Assembly: GCF_008923725.1 (NCBI RefSeq)
Contig: NZ_WBPF01000016.1
Location: 712,468-776,467, forward strand
From: Bacillus sp. CH140a_4T
GTDB taxonomy: Bacteria > Bacillota > Bacilli > Bacillales > Bacillaceae_G
DNA length: 64,000 nucleotides
Reading direction: 5' to 3'
In this document: one piece after another, positions 30,483 to 39,298 of the stretch
How the letters are laid out: every line of letters starts with the position of its first letter
Position numbering within the stretch: the first letter of the stretch is position 1
Notes under the pieces: generated by a model
What the model was told of the DNA's origin: nothing
What the model saw: the letters and a program-made list of their open reading frames with translations, nothing else
Database searches by the model: none
Translations under genes and position numbers: made by a program

Positions 30483-30517
30483 AAAAAACCTTCCTACATA
30501 ATAGGGAGGTTTTTTTG
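30483..30517 (+). terminator. Terminator after aspB
   Basis: AAAAACCTTCCT / GGGAGGTTTTTTT hairpin. Confidence 0.88.
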
Positions 30518-30579
30518 ACGAATTGTGGCAAAAAGAAATAGCGAAAGGTGTGTTATACTAGAGAGCGAGGTGTTTGGTG

Positions 30580-31287
30580 ATGAAAAAGAAAATGATGTTA
30601 CAGTGGTTTGAGCAGGGAAGCATTGCAATTCCAAAATTACTTATGATGCATTATAAAAAATTAGGGTTAAATGAAACGGAATTTATGGTTGTACTTCATG
30701 TACACACATTTTTAGAATCGGGCAATTCGTTTCCGACTCCGTCAGAGATTTCAGAACGGATGACGATTAGTGAAATGAAATGTATGGAAGTCATTCAGAC
30801 ATTGATTCAAAAAGGTTTTTTATCACTAGAAGGTGGACAAAGATCAGAAGCGATGATGTGTGAAAGTTATTCTCTACAACCGCTTTGGGAAAAAATATTG
30901 CATTTCTTAATGAATGAATCAATAGAGGAAGAACAAAAAGAAATAAAACAACTGCAAGTAAATTTATATACAGTATTTGAAAAAGAATTTGGAAGACCAC
31001 TTTCTCCATTTGAATGTGAGACGTTAGGAATGTGGGAAGATCAAGATCAACATCATCCGAATTTAATTCAAGCGGCCCTCAGGGAAGCTGTAATGAGTGG
31101 TAAGCTTAATTTCCGATATATCGACCGTATTTTATTTGAGTGGAAAAAGAATGGTATTAAAACAGTAGATCAAGCCCAAAACCAAGGACGGAAATTTAGA
31201 GCAAATCAACAACGAACGCAACAAACGACAAAACAAGAGACGAAATTTACCGGGAAAGTGCCTTTTTATAATTGGTTGGAGCAGTAA
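30580..31287 (+). CDS. dnaD: DNA replication initiation/restart protein DnaD
   Basis: 235 residues. The N-terminal winged-helix (about residues 1-110, DDBH1) and the C-terminal DDBH2 helical domain (about 125-200; FEKEFGRPLSPFECETLGMW) are those of DnaD, which loads the replicative helicase with DnaB and DnaI. The ATG at 30580 is 7 bases after GCGAGGTG; TTG and GTG codons just upstream are in frame but badly spaced. The tail is glutamine/lysine rich. Confidence 0.93.
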   Translation: MKKKMMLQWFEQGSIAIPKLLMMHYKKLGLNETEFMVVLHVHTFLESGNSFPTPSEISERMTISEMKCMEVIQTLIQKGFLSLEGGQRSEAMMCESYSLQPLWEKILHFLMNESIEEEQKEIKQLQVNLYTVFEKEFGRPLSPFECETLGMWEDQDQHHPNLIQAALREAVMSGKLNFRYIDRILFEWKKNGIKTVDQAQNQGRKFRANQQRTQQTTKQETKFTGKVPFYNWLEQ

Positions 31288-31302
31288 TGTAGGAGGAAGT
31301 AT

Positions 31303-31950
31303 ATGTTAAATAAAACGCAAATTCGCTATTGTTTAGACACAATGGCGGATATGTATCCAGAAGCACATTGTGAATTAATTCATGATAATCCGTTTGAACT
31401 AGTAATCGCGGTAGCATTATCTGCACAATGTACAGATGTACTTGTAAATAAAGTGACGAAAAATTTATTTCAAAAATATAAAACACCAGAAGATTATTTA
31501 AGTGTTTCCCTAGAAGAGTTACAACAAGATATACGTTCTATTGGGTTGTATAGAAATAAAGCAAAAAACATTCAAAAATTGTGCCAGATGTTGCTGGATG
31601 ATTATAACGGAAAAGTTCCAGAAGACCGTGACGAGCTGACGAAATTACCAGGAGTAGGGAGAAAAACAGCAAATGTAGTTGTTTCGGTAGCGTATGGTAT
31701 TCCGGCAATTGCTGTTGATACACATGTAGAGAGAGTGAGTAAACGGTTAGCGATTTGTAGATGGAAAGATTCGGTGTTAGAAGTGGAAAAGACTTTAATG
31801 AAGAAAATTCCGATGGATGAATGGAGCGTTACACATCACCGTATGATTTTCTTTGGACGTTATCACTGTAAAGCACAGCGACCACAATGTGAAGAGTGTC
31901 GCCTACTAGAAGTATGTCGTGAAGGAAAGAAGCGAATGAAGGGGAAATAA
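31303..31950 (+). CDS. nth: Endonuclease III
   Basis: DNA glycosylase/AP lyase for oxidised pyrimidines. The helix-hairpin-helix LPGVGRKTANVVVS (about residues 113-126) includes the catalytic lysine, and the catalytic aspartate is in VDTHVERVSKR. The C-terminal 4Fe-4S motif C-x6-C-x2-C-x5-C is complete (CKAQRPQCEECRLLEVC). Located between dnaD and ypoC as in B. subtilis. Confidence 0.97.
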   Translation: MLNKTQIRYCLDTMADMYPEAHCELIHDNPFELVIAVALSAQCTDVLVNKVTKNLFQKYKTPEDYLSVSLEELQQDIRSIGLYRNKAKNIQKLCQMLLDDYNGKVPEDRDELTKLPGVGRKTANVVVSVAYGIPAIAVDTHVERVSKRLAICRWKDSVLEVEKTLMKKIPMDEWSVTHHRMIFFGRYHCKAQRPQCEECRLLEVCREGKKRMKGK

Positions 31951-31953
31951 AGG

Positions 31954-32472
31954 ATGGAGCGAGTTATAGAAATACCGAAAGAATTTCGGTGCTTACCATT
32001 TTTTAAAGAAAGTATACATTCGGTTGCATATTATACAGAACAGCCTTTTGAAGAAATCATACAAAATACTTACTTTATATATGATATGGAAAGACAATAT
32101 GAGCCGTGGAATGAAATTGAAAATAGTATTCCAGTACTGTTGAATGTATGGAAAAGTAAGCATGAAGATATTGCTACACTATTTCGAAACAGAAATAAGC
32201 AAGCAGCTGAAGGCCCTATGATTCTTTTTGCAGCACATTTGCTTTCAATTGTATATTGGCTAAATGAGCAACCTGTTCATAGTTTGAATGAAATGGAAGA
32301 TTACACGAGCAAATTGGAAGTACAACCAGTTAATTTTATGGAGCGATATTCGTTCATTATAAAGAAACCAAATAATTATCATTCTTATATTCAGTTAGCA
32401 CAGTTGTATATTGAAATAGAAAAGTTATATGTAAAGAAAATCATAACAAAAAAGAAGTCCTTTTCTCGTTAA
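31954..32472 (+). CDS. ypoC: YpoC family protein
   Basis: 172 residues, soluble and mostly helical, no motif I can name. It begins 4 bases after nth and ends inside the terminator hairpin shared with ponA. The order nth-ypoC-ponA(convergent) is that of B. subtilis. Function unknown. Confidence 0.8.
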   Translation: MERVIEIPKEFRCLPFFKESIHSVAYYTEQPFEEIIQNTYFIYDMERQYEPWNEIENSIPVLLNVWKSKHEDIATLFRNRNKQAAEGPMILFAAHLLSIVYWLNEQPVHSLNEMEDYTSKLEVQPVNFMERYSFIIKKPNNYHSYIQLAQLYIEIEKLYVKKIITKKKSFSR

Positions 32473-32493
32473 GAGAAAAGGACTTCTTTTTTG
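32451..32493. terminator. Bidirectional terminator between ypoC and ponA
   Basis: AAAAAAGAAGTCCTTTTCTC pairs with GAGAAAAGGACTTCTTTTTT; a perfect 20-bp stem with runs of A and T on either side. Confidence 0.95.
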
Positions 32494-32495
32494 TA

Positions 32496-35186
32496 TTAAG
32501 ATTCTGTTGTAACAACATTTCCGTCTGCGTGAGGTGTATCTCCTCCGGTATTTTGTTGTTGCTCTTGCTCTTGTTTTTGTTGTTCTTCTTCAGCTTTCTT
32601 TTTGGCAGCCTCTTCTTCAGCTTTCTTTCTAGCCGCTTCTTCTTCGGCTTTCTTTTTAGCCGCTTCTTCTTCAGTAGCCTTTTTCTGAGCTTCTTCTTGT
32701 TGTTTACGTTGTTGTTCTTGTTGCTGCTCTTGTTGTTTACGCTGTTCTTCAGCAGCCTTTTTCTGAGCTTCTTCTTGTTTTAATTTATCTTCATTAGTTT
32801 TTTTCTGAGCGTCCTCATCAGCTTTCTTTTTAGCCGCTTCTTCTTCGGCTTTCTTTTTGGCAGCCTCTTCTTCAGCTTTCTTCGCGTCTGGAGTTCCGCC
32901 AGGTGCAGTGAAGGATGCTCCAACTGCTGGGCTTGTTCCAGTACCTTTTTTCGCTACTACGGAGAAACTGTAAGTAACGCCTGGTTTAATACCACCAAGA
33001 GTAGCTGTTGTACCTTTTATTGATAAACTACCACTTGAACCGTCAGTCGCTTTATAGCTTGCTGCATACGCATCAACTGCTGCTGGTCCAGACCAGTTTA
33101 GTGTAACTGTGCTAGCGCCATCGAAAGTGACATTAAGACCACTAGGTGCATCTACTTTAATTTGTTTAATTGCATCTTTCTTAGCACCTTTTACGTACAA
33201 TTCACCATTTAGTTCTTGTACAGAAGAAGGGCGTTCGAAACGAGATTTATCTGTAGCGAATTTGCTCATCATTACTTGGAACATTTGCTGTGCAATTCTA
33301 GTATAACGATCACTAATGTAGTTTTCTGGGCCATTTTTTTCGTAACCATTCCATACTGCCATTGTATATTGCGGTGTATATCCAGCGAACCAGCTATCTC
33401 TGTTTGCATCAGCTGGAATACCATATTCTTTTATAACGTCTTCGTCAAAGTTTTGTGTTCCTGTTTTACCGGCAACATCAACACCTGAAACGTATGCTGT
33501 TGGACCAGTACCACCAGAACCTGGTTTTACTACGTCACGAAGAACGTCAGTCACCATGTAAGCTGTGTAGTCGTGCATTGCACGTTGTTCTTTCGGTTTA
33601 AAGTTTTTCTTTTTCCCGTCTGGGAAGATGACTTCTTTTACGAAGTGAGGCTTATTATACACACCGTCATTTCCAAATGCGGCATATGCCCCAGCTACTT
33701 GTAATGGAGAACTATCGTTACTACCAATTGCTGTTGATTCAAATGTTTTGCCGTCTTTAAATGTCATGCCCAAGCCTTCAGCAAACGCTTGTGATTTAGG
33801 AAGACCAACCGCTTGAGCTGTTTTTAAAGCTGGAATGTTTAATGATTTTTTCAGTGCTTCACGTAGTGAAACGTCACCTTTATAACTATTTGTTGCATTT
33901 CGTATTTTTTTACCATTGGAATACGTATACTCTGAGTCATTTAATTGATGGTATGTAGACCATTGTAAATTCTCAATTGCCGGACCATAGTCGAAAATTG
34001 GTTTCATTGTGGAACCAACTTGGCGTTTTAAATCAGTGGCCATATTATGACCTTTGAAAGTAGACTTACTTTCTTTACGCCCAGCTCCAATTGCTCGAAC
34101 TTCTCCAGATTGTGTATCCATAAATACGAATGATCCTTGGAATTGATCGTTTGGATACTTAATAAGATTGCCATCCATAATTTTTTCTGCATAATCTTGA
34201 GCATCTTGATCTAGTGTTGTATGAATCGTTAAACCGTCAGAACCGATATTTACATCAGGATATTCTTTTTCTACTTCTTTTACAACCGCATCTAAAAATG
34301 CTTGATACTTCATCTCTGTTACTTCTGAAGATGGCTGAAGGCCCTCAGTTACAGAGATTTTCATTGCGTTATTCATTTCATCTTTTGTTATATAACCATG
34401 TCGATTCATTAATGATAATACGACGTTACGACGTTGTGTAGCTCGTTCAACGTTGTCTGGTTTGGTTGGATCATAAATATTAGGACCTTGGGGTAAGCCT
34501 GCAAGCATTGCAGCTTCATGTAACTGTAAGTCTTTTAAATCTTTGTCATAATATTTTTTGGCTGCTGTTGCAATACCGTACGAACGGTTACCTAAGTTAA
34601 TCTTATTTAAATACATTTCTAAAATTTCATGTTTAGAGTATTGTTGCTCTAATTTGTAAGATAGGTACCATTCTTGCACTTTTCTCTTTGCAGTTTTGTC
34701 CATCGTTAGAAAATAGTTTTTGACTACTTGTTGTGTAATCGTACTACCACCTTGAGATCCGAAACCTCCAGTGACATTTTCCATAACTGCTTTTGTAGTT
34801 CGTTTAAAATCAATTCCATTATGATCATAGAAACGTGAATCCTCAGTTGCAAGGAATGCATTTTCAACTACTTTTGGAATTTGATCATACGTAACGTGGG
34901 TTCGTTTTTCAGCACCGTATTCATAGAAAAAGTTCCCATTCTTATCAAGAAACTTTGTTGATAAAGGATTGACAAGTTTTGATTTGTCTAATTTTGGAGC
35001 GTCCTTCACCATAACAAAGAAAGCGGAAACGCCAGCTACAAGACCAACGATACCAAGAAGTAGACAACCTATAAGGAATTTTTTAAAAAAGGAGCCTTTT
35101 TTCTTTGGTTTTTTCTCTGTATTTGTTTCTTGCTTTTGATTTTTTACATGATTTCGTTCTGTACGAGAACGATAATTATCTGACAT
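32496..35186 (-). CDS. ponA: Class A penicillin-binding protein 1A/1B
   Basis: Bifunctional peptidoglycan synthase of 896 residues. A cytoplasmic basic tail (1-32) is followed by a membrane helix (33-60). The glycosyltransferase domain has EDSRFYDHNG (about 116) and GGSTITQQ (about 145). The transpeptidase domain has STMK (about 397), SLN (about 450) and KTGT (about 570). After it come one fibronectin type III-like domain (about 690-770) and a tail of about 120 residues of repeated E-E-A-A-K-K-K and Q-rich blocks. The tail is far richer in K/E/Q than in B. subtilis. RBS GGTAGGAGAAA. Confidence 0.95.
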   Translation of the reverse strand: MSDNYRSRTERNHVKNQKQETNTEKKPKKKGSFFKKFLIGCLLLGIVGLVAGVSAFFVMVKDAPKLDKSKLVNPLSTKFLDKNGNFFYEYGAEKRTHVTYDQIPKVVENAFLATEDSRFYDHNGIDFKRTTKAVMENVTGGFGSQGGSTITQQVVKNYFLTMDKTAKRKVQEWYLSYKLEQQYSKHEILEMYLNKINLGNRSYGIATAAKKYYDKDLKDLQLHEAAMLAGLPQGPNIYDPTKPDNVERATQRRNVVLSLMNRHGYITKDEMNNAMKISVTEGLQPSSEVTEMKYQAFLDAVVKEVEKEYPDVNIGSDGLTIHTTLDQDAQDYAEKIMDGNLIKYPNDQFQGSFVFMDTQSGEVRAIGAGRKESKSTFKGHNMATDLKRQVGSTMKPIFDYGPAIENLQWSTYHQLNDSEYTYSNGKKIRNATNSYKGDVSLREALKKSLNIPALKTAQAVGLPKSQAFAEGLGMTFKDGKTFESTAIGSNDSSPLQVAGAYAAFGNDGVYNKPHFVKEVIFPDGKKKNFKPKEQRAMHDYTAYMVTDVLRDVVKPGSGGTGPTAYVSGVDVAGKTGTQNFDEDVIKEYGIPADANRDSWFAGYTPQYTMAVWNGYEKNGPENYISDRYTRIAQQMFQVMMSKFATDKSRFERPSSVQELNGELYVKGAKKDAIKQIKVDAPSGLNVTFDGASTVTLNWSGPAAVDAYAASYKATDGSSGSLSIKGTTATLGGIKPGVTYSFSVVAKKGTGTSPAVGASFTAPGGTPDAKKAEEEAAKKKAEEEAAKKKADEDAQKKTNEDKLKQEEAQKKAAEEQRKQQEQQQEQQRKQQEEAQKKATEEEAAKKKAEEEAARKKAEEEAAKKKAEEEQQKQEQEQQQNTGGDTPHADGNVVTTES

Positions 35187-35251
35187 TATACTTTCTCCTA
35201 CCTTTCATTCTCTCCCCAAAAGTCGAAAAAAGAGCCTTAGTGATGACTCTA

Positions 35252-35854
35252 TCACGAAAAATAAACCGTGTCTAGTACACGGATATAATCAATCCGAGGG
35301 TGATAACCGCATGATAATAAAGATCCATGCTCTTCTATTTCTTCTTTCGTAATCGATTTTCGTCCACCAGTATTTTGACGATTCCAAAATGCAATAATAT
35401 GTTTTGCATCTAATAAATAAAGTTCATCAAAAAGTGTAAATTTAATAATAACAAATGCAATTCCATCATGAGCGATTACTTGCTTCATATGTTCAATTTG
35501 ATGAAGGTGGAAGTTTTGAAGTGGAAAGCTGGTTTTATTTTTTGTCTCTTTCGCTTCAAAATCGATGTATTTCCCTTTATATACACCGTTGTAATCTGTT
35601 GTAGAAGGTTGTTTAAAATACGCTTCTTTTACCACTGCAGCACTTCGAGCGGGGTAATCTACTTTTACAATTTGAAGAGGTGTAGGTTTTTTATGTACAC
35701 ATGCAATATTATGGGTTAAGTAATATTCATTCGTTTCATTCAATTCCTCTTCAAGGGACATACCTCTATTACTATAAGTATGTTTTTTAATTGGTGTTTT
35801 ATGAGGTTGTGAAGCTTGATTGTACCGTTTTCCGTTTGGGTAACGAATGGTCAT
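35252..35854 (-). CDS. recU: Holliday junction resolvase RecU
   Basis: 200-residue Mg-dependent nuclease that cuts Holliday junctions and works with RuvAB and RecA. The nuclease core shows [20 protein letters not shown] (about residue 100), the PD-(D/E)xK-type E-x-K site, preceded by the stalk region. recU lies upstream of ponA on the same strand, with 66 bases between, the conserved arrangement in Bacilli. Confidence 0.96.
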   Translation of the reverse strand: MTIRYPNGKRYNQASQPHKTPIKKHTYSNRGMSLEEELNETNEYYLTHNIACVHKKPTPLQIVKVDYPARSAAVVKEAYFKQPSTTDYNGVYKGKYIDFEAKETKNKTSFPLQNFHLHQIEHMKQVIAHDGIAFVIIKFTLFDELYLLDAKHIIAFWNRQNTGGRKSITKEEIEEHGSLLSCGYHPRIDYIRVLDTVYFS

Positions 35855-35952
35855 AGTGTGTCCACTCCCAACTTGCTAAGAATTACTTACAAAGGTGATT
35901 ATAACAAAAAAATGAAAAAAGATGTGACCTTTTTGAAGAAAGGTATGATGAC

Positions 35953-36984
35953 TTGTACATGTTTACATGGAATGATTATAGAGAAATTAAGCAATATCGT
36001 AAAAATATGGAATGTACAGACGAAGAAAAAACAATCGTCTACAACATGAAGAGGGAAATAAAAATAGCTAATAGGGACAATATTTCTCGAACACAGTCTT
36101 ATCAAGACTACTATGAAAGAAATAGTGAAGTTAGGTGGGCCTTTTTAGCGAGTATGGTCTCGAGAAATGCGGGATGGAATATGACTGATTTAAAAGGGAG
36201 GTATTATGCTACTATTTTACCTCAAACAGTAAAAAAACATTTGTTTTTGACATATGAACAAGCGAATTGGATTATTTTTTTAGATGCTTTTCCGCAGCTA
36301 TTGTTATACGAAGAAAGTAAGAGGAGGCAGGTACCACTATTCTATTTGTTACAATATTTCAACGTGTCAATTTTTATGGAAAAAGAATGGATATATTTTT
36401 GGGAGAAAAAAGATATAAATAGGCTCATGACAGCGCTTATTATAAATGAACAAAATAAAATTCAAAAACCAATTATTGAGAATGCATATTTTAAAAAACA
36501 TGTATTTCATACAGCGCTTTTTAAATTGCAAGAAATGCTTCATGTGAGCGCCGTTATTTTTCCGACCATTGAAGGGAATATGTATGGTTTTTCAGTTTAT
36601 CAATTTGAAACGATACAAAAGCGTATAGAATTAGGAAAGAAATTAGCGGAGTTACTATTTCATCCGAATTATAAAAGTTTATTCCATAGGTTTGCATTAC
36701 AAACTATACACACAGGATCAAGAACAGATTATGAATGTTATGTAAGAGAAGCTAGAAAATCTTGTACGCCAGCCCTTAGAGAGGTTTATCCTGTCGTTGC
36801 ACATAAGGAAATAAGTATGAGAGATTGGTTTTGTAGAGATACGGAAATAAATGAGCTGTTTTTACTGGAAGAGTATAAGGGGGAAGTTGATATAACAGAA
36901 TGGTATAAAAGAAAGAGGGAGCAAATCTATGTTGCTTCTATCGTAAATCGTTTTGTTAAAAGGATGGATGAGTTCGTGATATAA
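35953..36984 (+). CDS. yppC: DUF2515 family protein YppC
   Basis: 343 residues, soluble, rich in aromatic and basic residues, with segments such as SRTQSYQDYYERNSEVRWAF. The family is restricted to Bacillales and its function is unknown. The start is probably TTG at 35953, nine bases after AAAGGT; the ATG at 35959 is an alternative. Divergent from recU and ends at a strong terminator. Confidence 0.82.
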   Translation: MYMFTWNDYREIKQYRKNMECTDEEKTIVYNMKREIKIANRDNISRTQSYQDYYERNSEVRWAFLASMVSRNAGWNMTDLKGRYYATILPQTVKKHLFLTYEQANWIIFLDAFPQLLLYEESKRRQVPLFYLLQYFNVSIFMEKEWIYFWEKKDINRLMTALIINEQNKIQKPIIENAYFKKHVFHTALFKLQEMLHVSAVIFPTIEGNMYGFSVYQFETIQKRIELGKKLAELLFHPNYKSLFHRFALQTIHTGSRTDYECYVREARKSCTPALREVYPVVAHKEISMRDWFCRDTEINELFLLEEYKGEVDITEWYKRKREQIYVASIVNRFVKRMDEFVI

Positions 36985-36986
36985 TA

Positions 36987-37029
36987 AAAAAGAAGTCCCG
37001 TCTTCATTTACGAAGACGGGACTTCTTAA
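36987..37029 (+). terminator. Terminator after yppC
   Basis: AAGAAGTCCCGTCTTC / GAAGACGGGACTTCTT hairpin around ATTTAC, 16 bp. Confidence 0.85.
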
Positions 37030-37140
37030 TGTGAAGTAATCCTGCTGTGTATGCTAAGAATTTAATCTCAAAACTTAATGAAGATAAGAGATTAAGGATG
37101 CTTCAGAAATTAGCGTTTTGTAAAAGCGCTAAAGTCTTAC

Positions 37141-37298
37141 TTTATCCCGCTATTTGCCGGGTAGTAAGACCCACGTCTCAAAATTCAGTGAAAGCAAAGA
37201 ATTTAGGTGGGGATCAACTGCCCGTAAAAGCCCGATTGGTGAAGGTTAATAATCAGTGGGGATGAACAAAACCCCCGCTGATTAAAGTTTCACTTTAT
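37141..37298 (-). repeat. bcr1-type repeat, full length, flanked by TTTAT
   Basis: A 158-bp element bounded by the direct repeat TTTAT (37141-37145 and 37294-37298). On the minus strand it starts AAAGTGAAACTTTAATCAGC, contains several palindromic parts (GCGGGGG/CCCCACTG region, ACCAATCGGGCTTTTACGGG) and ends GCAAATAGCGGGA. Length, ends and TTTAT target repeat match what I recall of the bcr1 repeat of the B. cereus group. It overlaps the stop codon of sspM by its target repeat. Confidence 0.8.
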
Positions 37299-37396
37299 GT
37301 AGCAGGGAAGTTTGGACCATCTAACTTTGGATTACCAGTTTCAGGTTTATTTTGTTTGTTTTGTTTTTTCTTTTTTTCGTTTTTGTTCTTTGTCAT
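37295..37396 (-). CDS. sspM: Small acid-soluble spore protein M
   Basis: A 33-residue, very basic peptide (MTKNKNEKKKKQNKQ at the N-terminus) ending LDGPNFPAT. The C-terminal GGPNRPST of B. subtilis SspM is comparable, and the locus between yppC and yppD is the same. ATG 37396 is preferred over 37402 because the Shine-Dalgarno AGGAGGTG is then 9 instead of 3 bases away. The TAA stop lies in the TTTAT repeat at the edge of the bcr1 element. Confidence 0.82.
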   Translation of the reverse strand: MTKNKNEKKKKQNKQNKPETGNPKLDGPNFPAT

Positions 37397-37556
37397 TTTC
37401 ATACACCTCCTTTTTGTATTGTTACCATTTCTATAAATGACATACAAAATGATTTCTTTGACGAATAACAACTAGTTTTGTCATGTGAGCAGGAGTGAAG
37501 AGTCATTCGGCGAAATTACATGACAAAGGAAAAGCAAAGAAGGGGGCGTTTTGTAT

Positions 37557-37799
37557 ATGGCGATGGTTCAGAAGGAAGATGTAATGAAAACAATGGATCA
37601 AATGTTAAGTTCTCTCGATTTGCTGGAAATGAATATAGGGATTAGAATGAATCATGCATTGAAGGATACGAGTGAAAAAATATGTAATAAGATAGAAATA
37701 ACAGAAATGCATATTGAGCATATGGAAAATAAATTAGTGCATCACGAAGAAAAAGGGAATTGGGTGAAGGCATTTCAAAACGTCGTAGTGAGTGCATAA
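37557..37799 (+). CDS. yppD: Small protein YppD
   Basis: An 80-residue helical protein, coiled-coil-like and rich in M, E and K. The ATG at 37557 has AGAAGGGGGCG upstream. It lies between sspM and yppE as in B. subtilis; assignment is by position and size, since no motif is recognisable. Confidence 0.65.
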   Translation: MAMVQKEDVMKTMDQMLSSLDLLEMNIGIRMNHALKDTSEKICNKIEITEMHIEHMENKLVHHEEKGNWVKAFQNVVVSA

Positions 37800-37814
37800 T
37801 AAGGTGGGAATAAA

Positions 37815-38159
37815 ATGAAGTATGAAGCATTAATACAATCTTCAGAAAAACTCATGCAGTATAATAATGAAGCGAATGTGAAAAAAAGAGAAATGATTGA
37901 GTACGATTTTTATAAGGATATGAAACCATTTGTAGATATGGTAGATGAGGAATTAAAAGTGTGGAAAGAATTAGCTTATAAATGGATTAAGGAAGAAAAA
38001 CCGAAGTATATACATGTTCAGCAAATTGATCAAGTGTACGATAATTTACAGACAAATGTGTTGCAATGTTTTGTAAATAAAGGTAAAGGTAAGCGATTCT
38101 TTGAAACACATCAAGCCATTTCGTATACTTTGCAAAATATAATTGAGCAATGTAAGTAA
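37815..38159 (+). CDS. yppE: DUF1798 family protein YppE
   Basis: 114 residues forming a helical bundle (YDFYKDMKPFVDMVDEELKVW, QLDQVYDNLQ-like helices). B. subtilis YppE has a known four-helix structure without a known function. AAGGTGGGAA precedes the start. It is followed by a perfect GNRA-type terminator shared with yppF. Confidence 0.85.
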   Translation: MKYEALIQSSEKLMQYNNEANVKKREMIEYDFYKDMKPFVDMVDEELKVWKELAYKWIKEEKPKYIHVQQIDQVYDNLQTNVLQCFVNKGKGKRFFETHQAISYTLQNIIEQCK

Positions 38160-38186
38160 CAAGAGGGGAAACCCTCTTGTTTTTTA
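38158..38186. terminator. Terminator between yppE and yppF
   Basis: AACAAGAGGG-GAAA-CCCTCTTGTTTTTT: a 10-bp stem closed by a GNRA tetraloop. Confidence 0.93.
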
Positions 38187-38375
38187 TGCTTCTGTCATTG
38201 TTGTAGGCTTTGTTGCACCGTTTATTTCTAATTCTTTTATTAATGTTCGGTAATCTGAAATGCATATTTTTCCTTCGAGATACCAATGTCTCGCAAAGTC
38301 TAACAATTCATTTACATTCTCTGTGTAATACCCCTTTTTTTGAGAAAACGCTTGTTTTAAATCCCCTAATACCAT
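38184..38375 (-). CDS. yppF: Small protein YppF
   Basis: 63 residues (MVLGDLKQAFSQKKGY at the N-terminus) with a helix-rich central part RHWYLEGKICISDYRTLIKELE. GGGGGAGGAA precedes the start. Convergent with yppE. Similar in size and position to B. subtilis YppF; function unknown. Confidence 0.8.
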   Translation of the reverse strand: MVLGDLKQAFSQKKGYYTENVNELLDFARHWYLEGKICISDYRTLIKELEINGATKPTTMTEA

Positions 38376-38489
38376 GTTGATTCCTCCCCCATGAGAATCT
38401 TCTTCTTTATTATCATAGCATGGAAGGGTTTTCTTTTTTAATTTTTTAAAAATTTAAACTTCCGACAAAAATAGACAGATACTCCGTCA

Positions 38490-38518
38490 CACAAATTATT
38501 TTACAAGTACATATTATA
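38490..38518 (+). promoter_or_regulatory. Sigma-K-type promoter of yppG
   Basis: CACA (38490-38493), 16 bases, then CATATTATA (38510-38518) fits the mACm-N16-CATAnnnTA pattern of mother-cell sigma-K promoters, 35 bases before the start codon. Confidence 0.7.
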
Positions 38519-38552
38519 TATGTAGAAACTTATGTGAAGGAGGAGAGAATGC

Positions 38553-39143
38553 ATGTTTCAACAATCTAACGTATATCAGCAAGCTAATCCATATACACAG
38601 CAAAATATGTACCAATATAATACGGATACATATTTACGGTATAATATGTATCCTTTCGAGCCTCATTATGGAAATCAAAATTATTACCAGCCATTTGAAG
38701 TGTCGTTTATGAATCAACAGCAACAACAGCAGCAACAGCAACAACAACCCTATATAAATCAACAACAGCAACAACAACAACCTTATATAAATCAACAGCA
38801 ACAACAGCAACAGCAACAGCAACAACCCTATATAAATCAACAACAGCAGCCCTATATGGATCAACAGCAACCTTATATGAATTCACAATACTATATGCCA
38901 CCACCATCTCCCTATGGAAATCAACAAGCGATGTTTTATCCACCAAAACAACCGTACCCGACGCAGAATAAACAAAAACAACAACAGCAACCGAGTCAAT
39001 TTTCTAGTTTTGTTTCCCAATTTAAAAACTCAGATGGTAACTATGATGTAAATAAAATGATGAATACAGCTGGACAAATGATGAATGCGATGAACCAAGT
39101 GACAGGTATTGTAAAGCAAGTTGGAGGTTTTTTTGGTAAGTAA
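38553..39143 (+). CDS. yppG: Glutamine-rich coat-type protein YppG
   Basis: 196 residues. Residues 1-50 are rich in Y, N and Q; residues 53-115 hold blocks of 5-11 glutamines separated by PYINQ/PYMDQ units. The C-terminal about 45 residues (SSFVSQFKNSDGNYDVNKMMN..TGQMMNAMNQVTGIVKQVGGFFGK) form the conserved YppG domain. GGAGGAGAG precedes the start. The sigma-K-like promoter suggests a late spore coat role. The glutamine blocks are a likely place for length changes between strains. Confidence 0.85.
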   Translation: MFQQSNVYQQANPYTQQNMYQYNTDTYLRYNMYPFEPHYGNQNYYQPFEVSFMNQQQQQQQQQQQPYINQQQQQQQPYINQQQQQQQQQQQPYINQQQQPYMDQQQPYMNSQYYMPPPSPYGNQQAMFYPPKQPYPTQNKQKQQQQPSQFSSFVSQFKNSDGNYDVNKMMNTAGQMMNAMNQVTGIVKQVGGFFGK

Positions 39144-39226
39144 TCATAGGGGGTTGTCTATAAAAGCATTACGTATAAAGCAGAAGGCTAGACAAATTTC
39201 CTTGTAATAAATGGGTATATATAACA

Positions 39227-39255
39227 AACGGCTTTCCCTCTTTTCTCATATTGTA
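39227..39255 (+). promoter_or_regulatory. Sigma-K-type promoter of cotD
   Basis: AACG (39227-39230), 16 bases, then CATATTGTA (39247-39255) fits the sigma-K pattern with one mismatch in the -35. Confidence 0.65.
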
Positions 39256-39298
39256 AAGTGTAGTCAGATTTTTTTAACGAGAGAGGAGAGAAAAAACT

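Noticed and set aside
32529-32783. Plus-strand frame rich in Phe, Leu and Ser
   Set aside because: It is the reverse complement of the K/E/Q-repeat tail of ponA, which produces open frames on the other strand.
37047-37265. 72-residue plus-strand frame
   Set aside because: It lies across the bcr1-type repeat and has no RBS.
38720-38870. Possible CRISPR-like array
   Set aside because: The repeats are in-frame glutamine codons separated by PYINQ/PYMDQ units, not uniform repeats with unique spacers, and no cas genes are present.
38634-38946. Minus-strand frames rich in Leu or Val opposite yppG
   Set aside because: Antisense of CAA/CAG repeats; open only because of the repeats.
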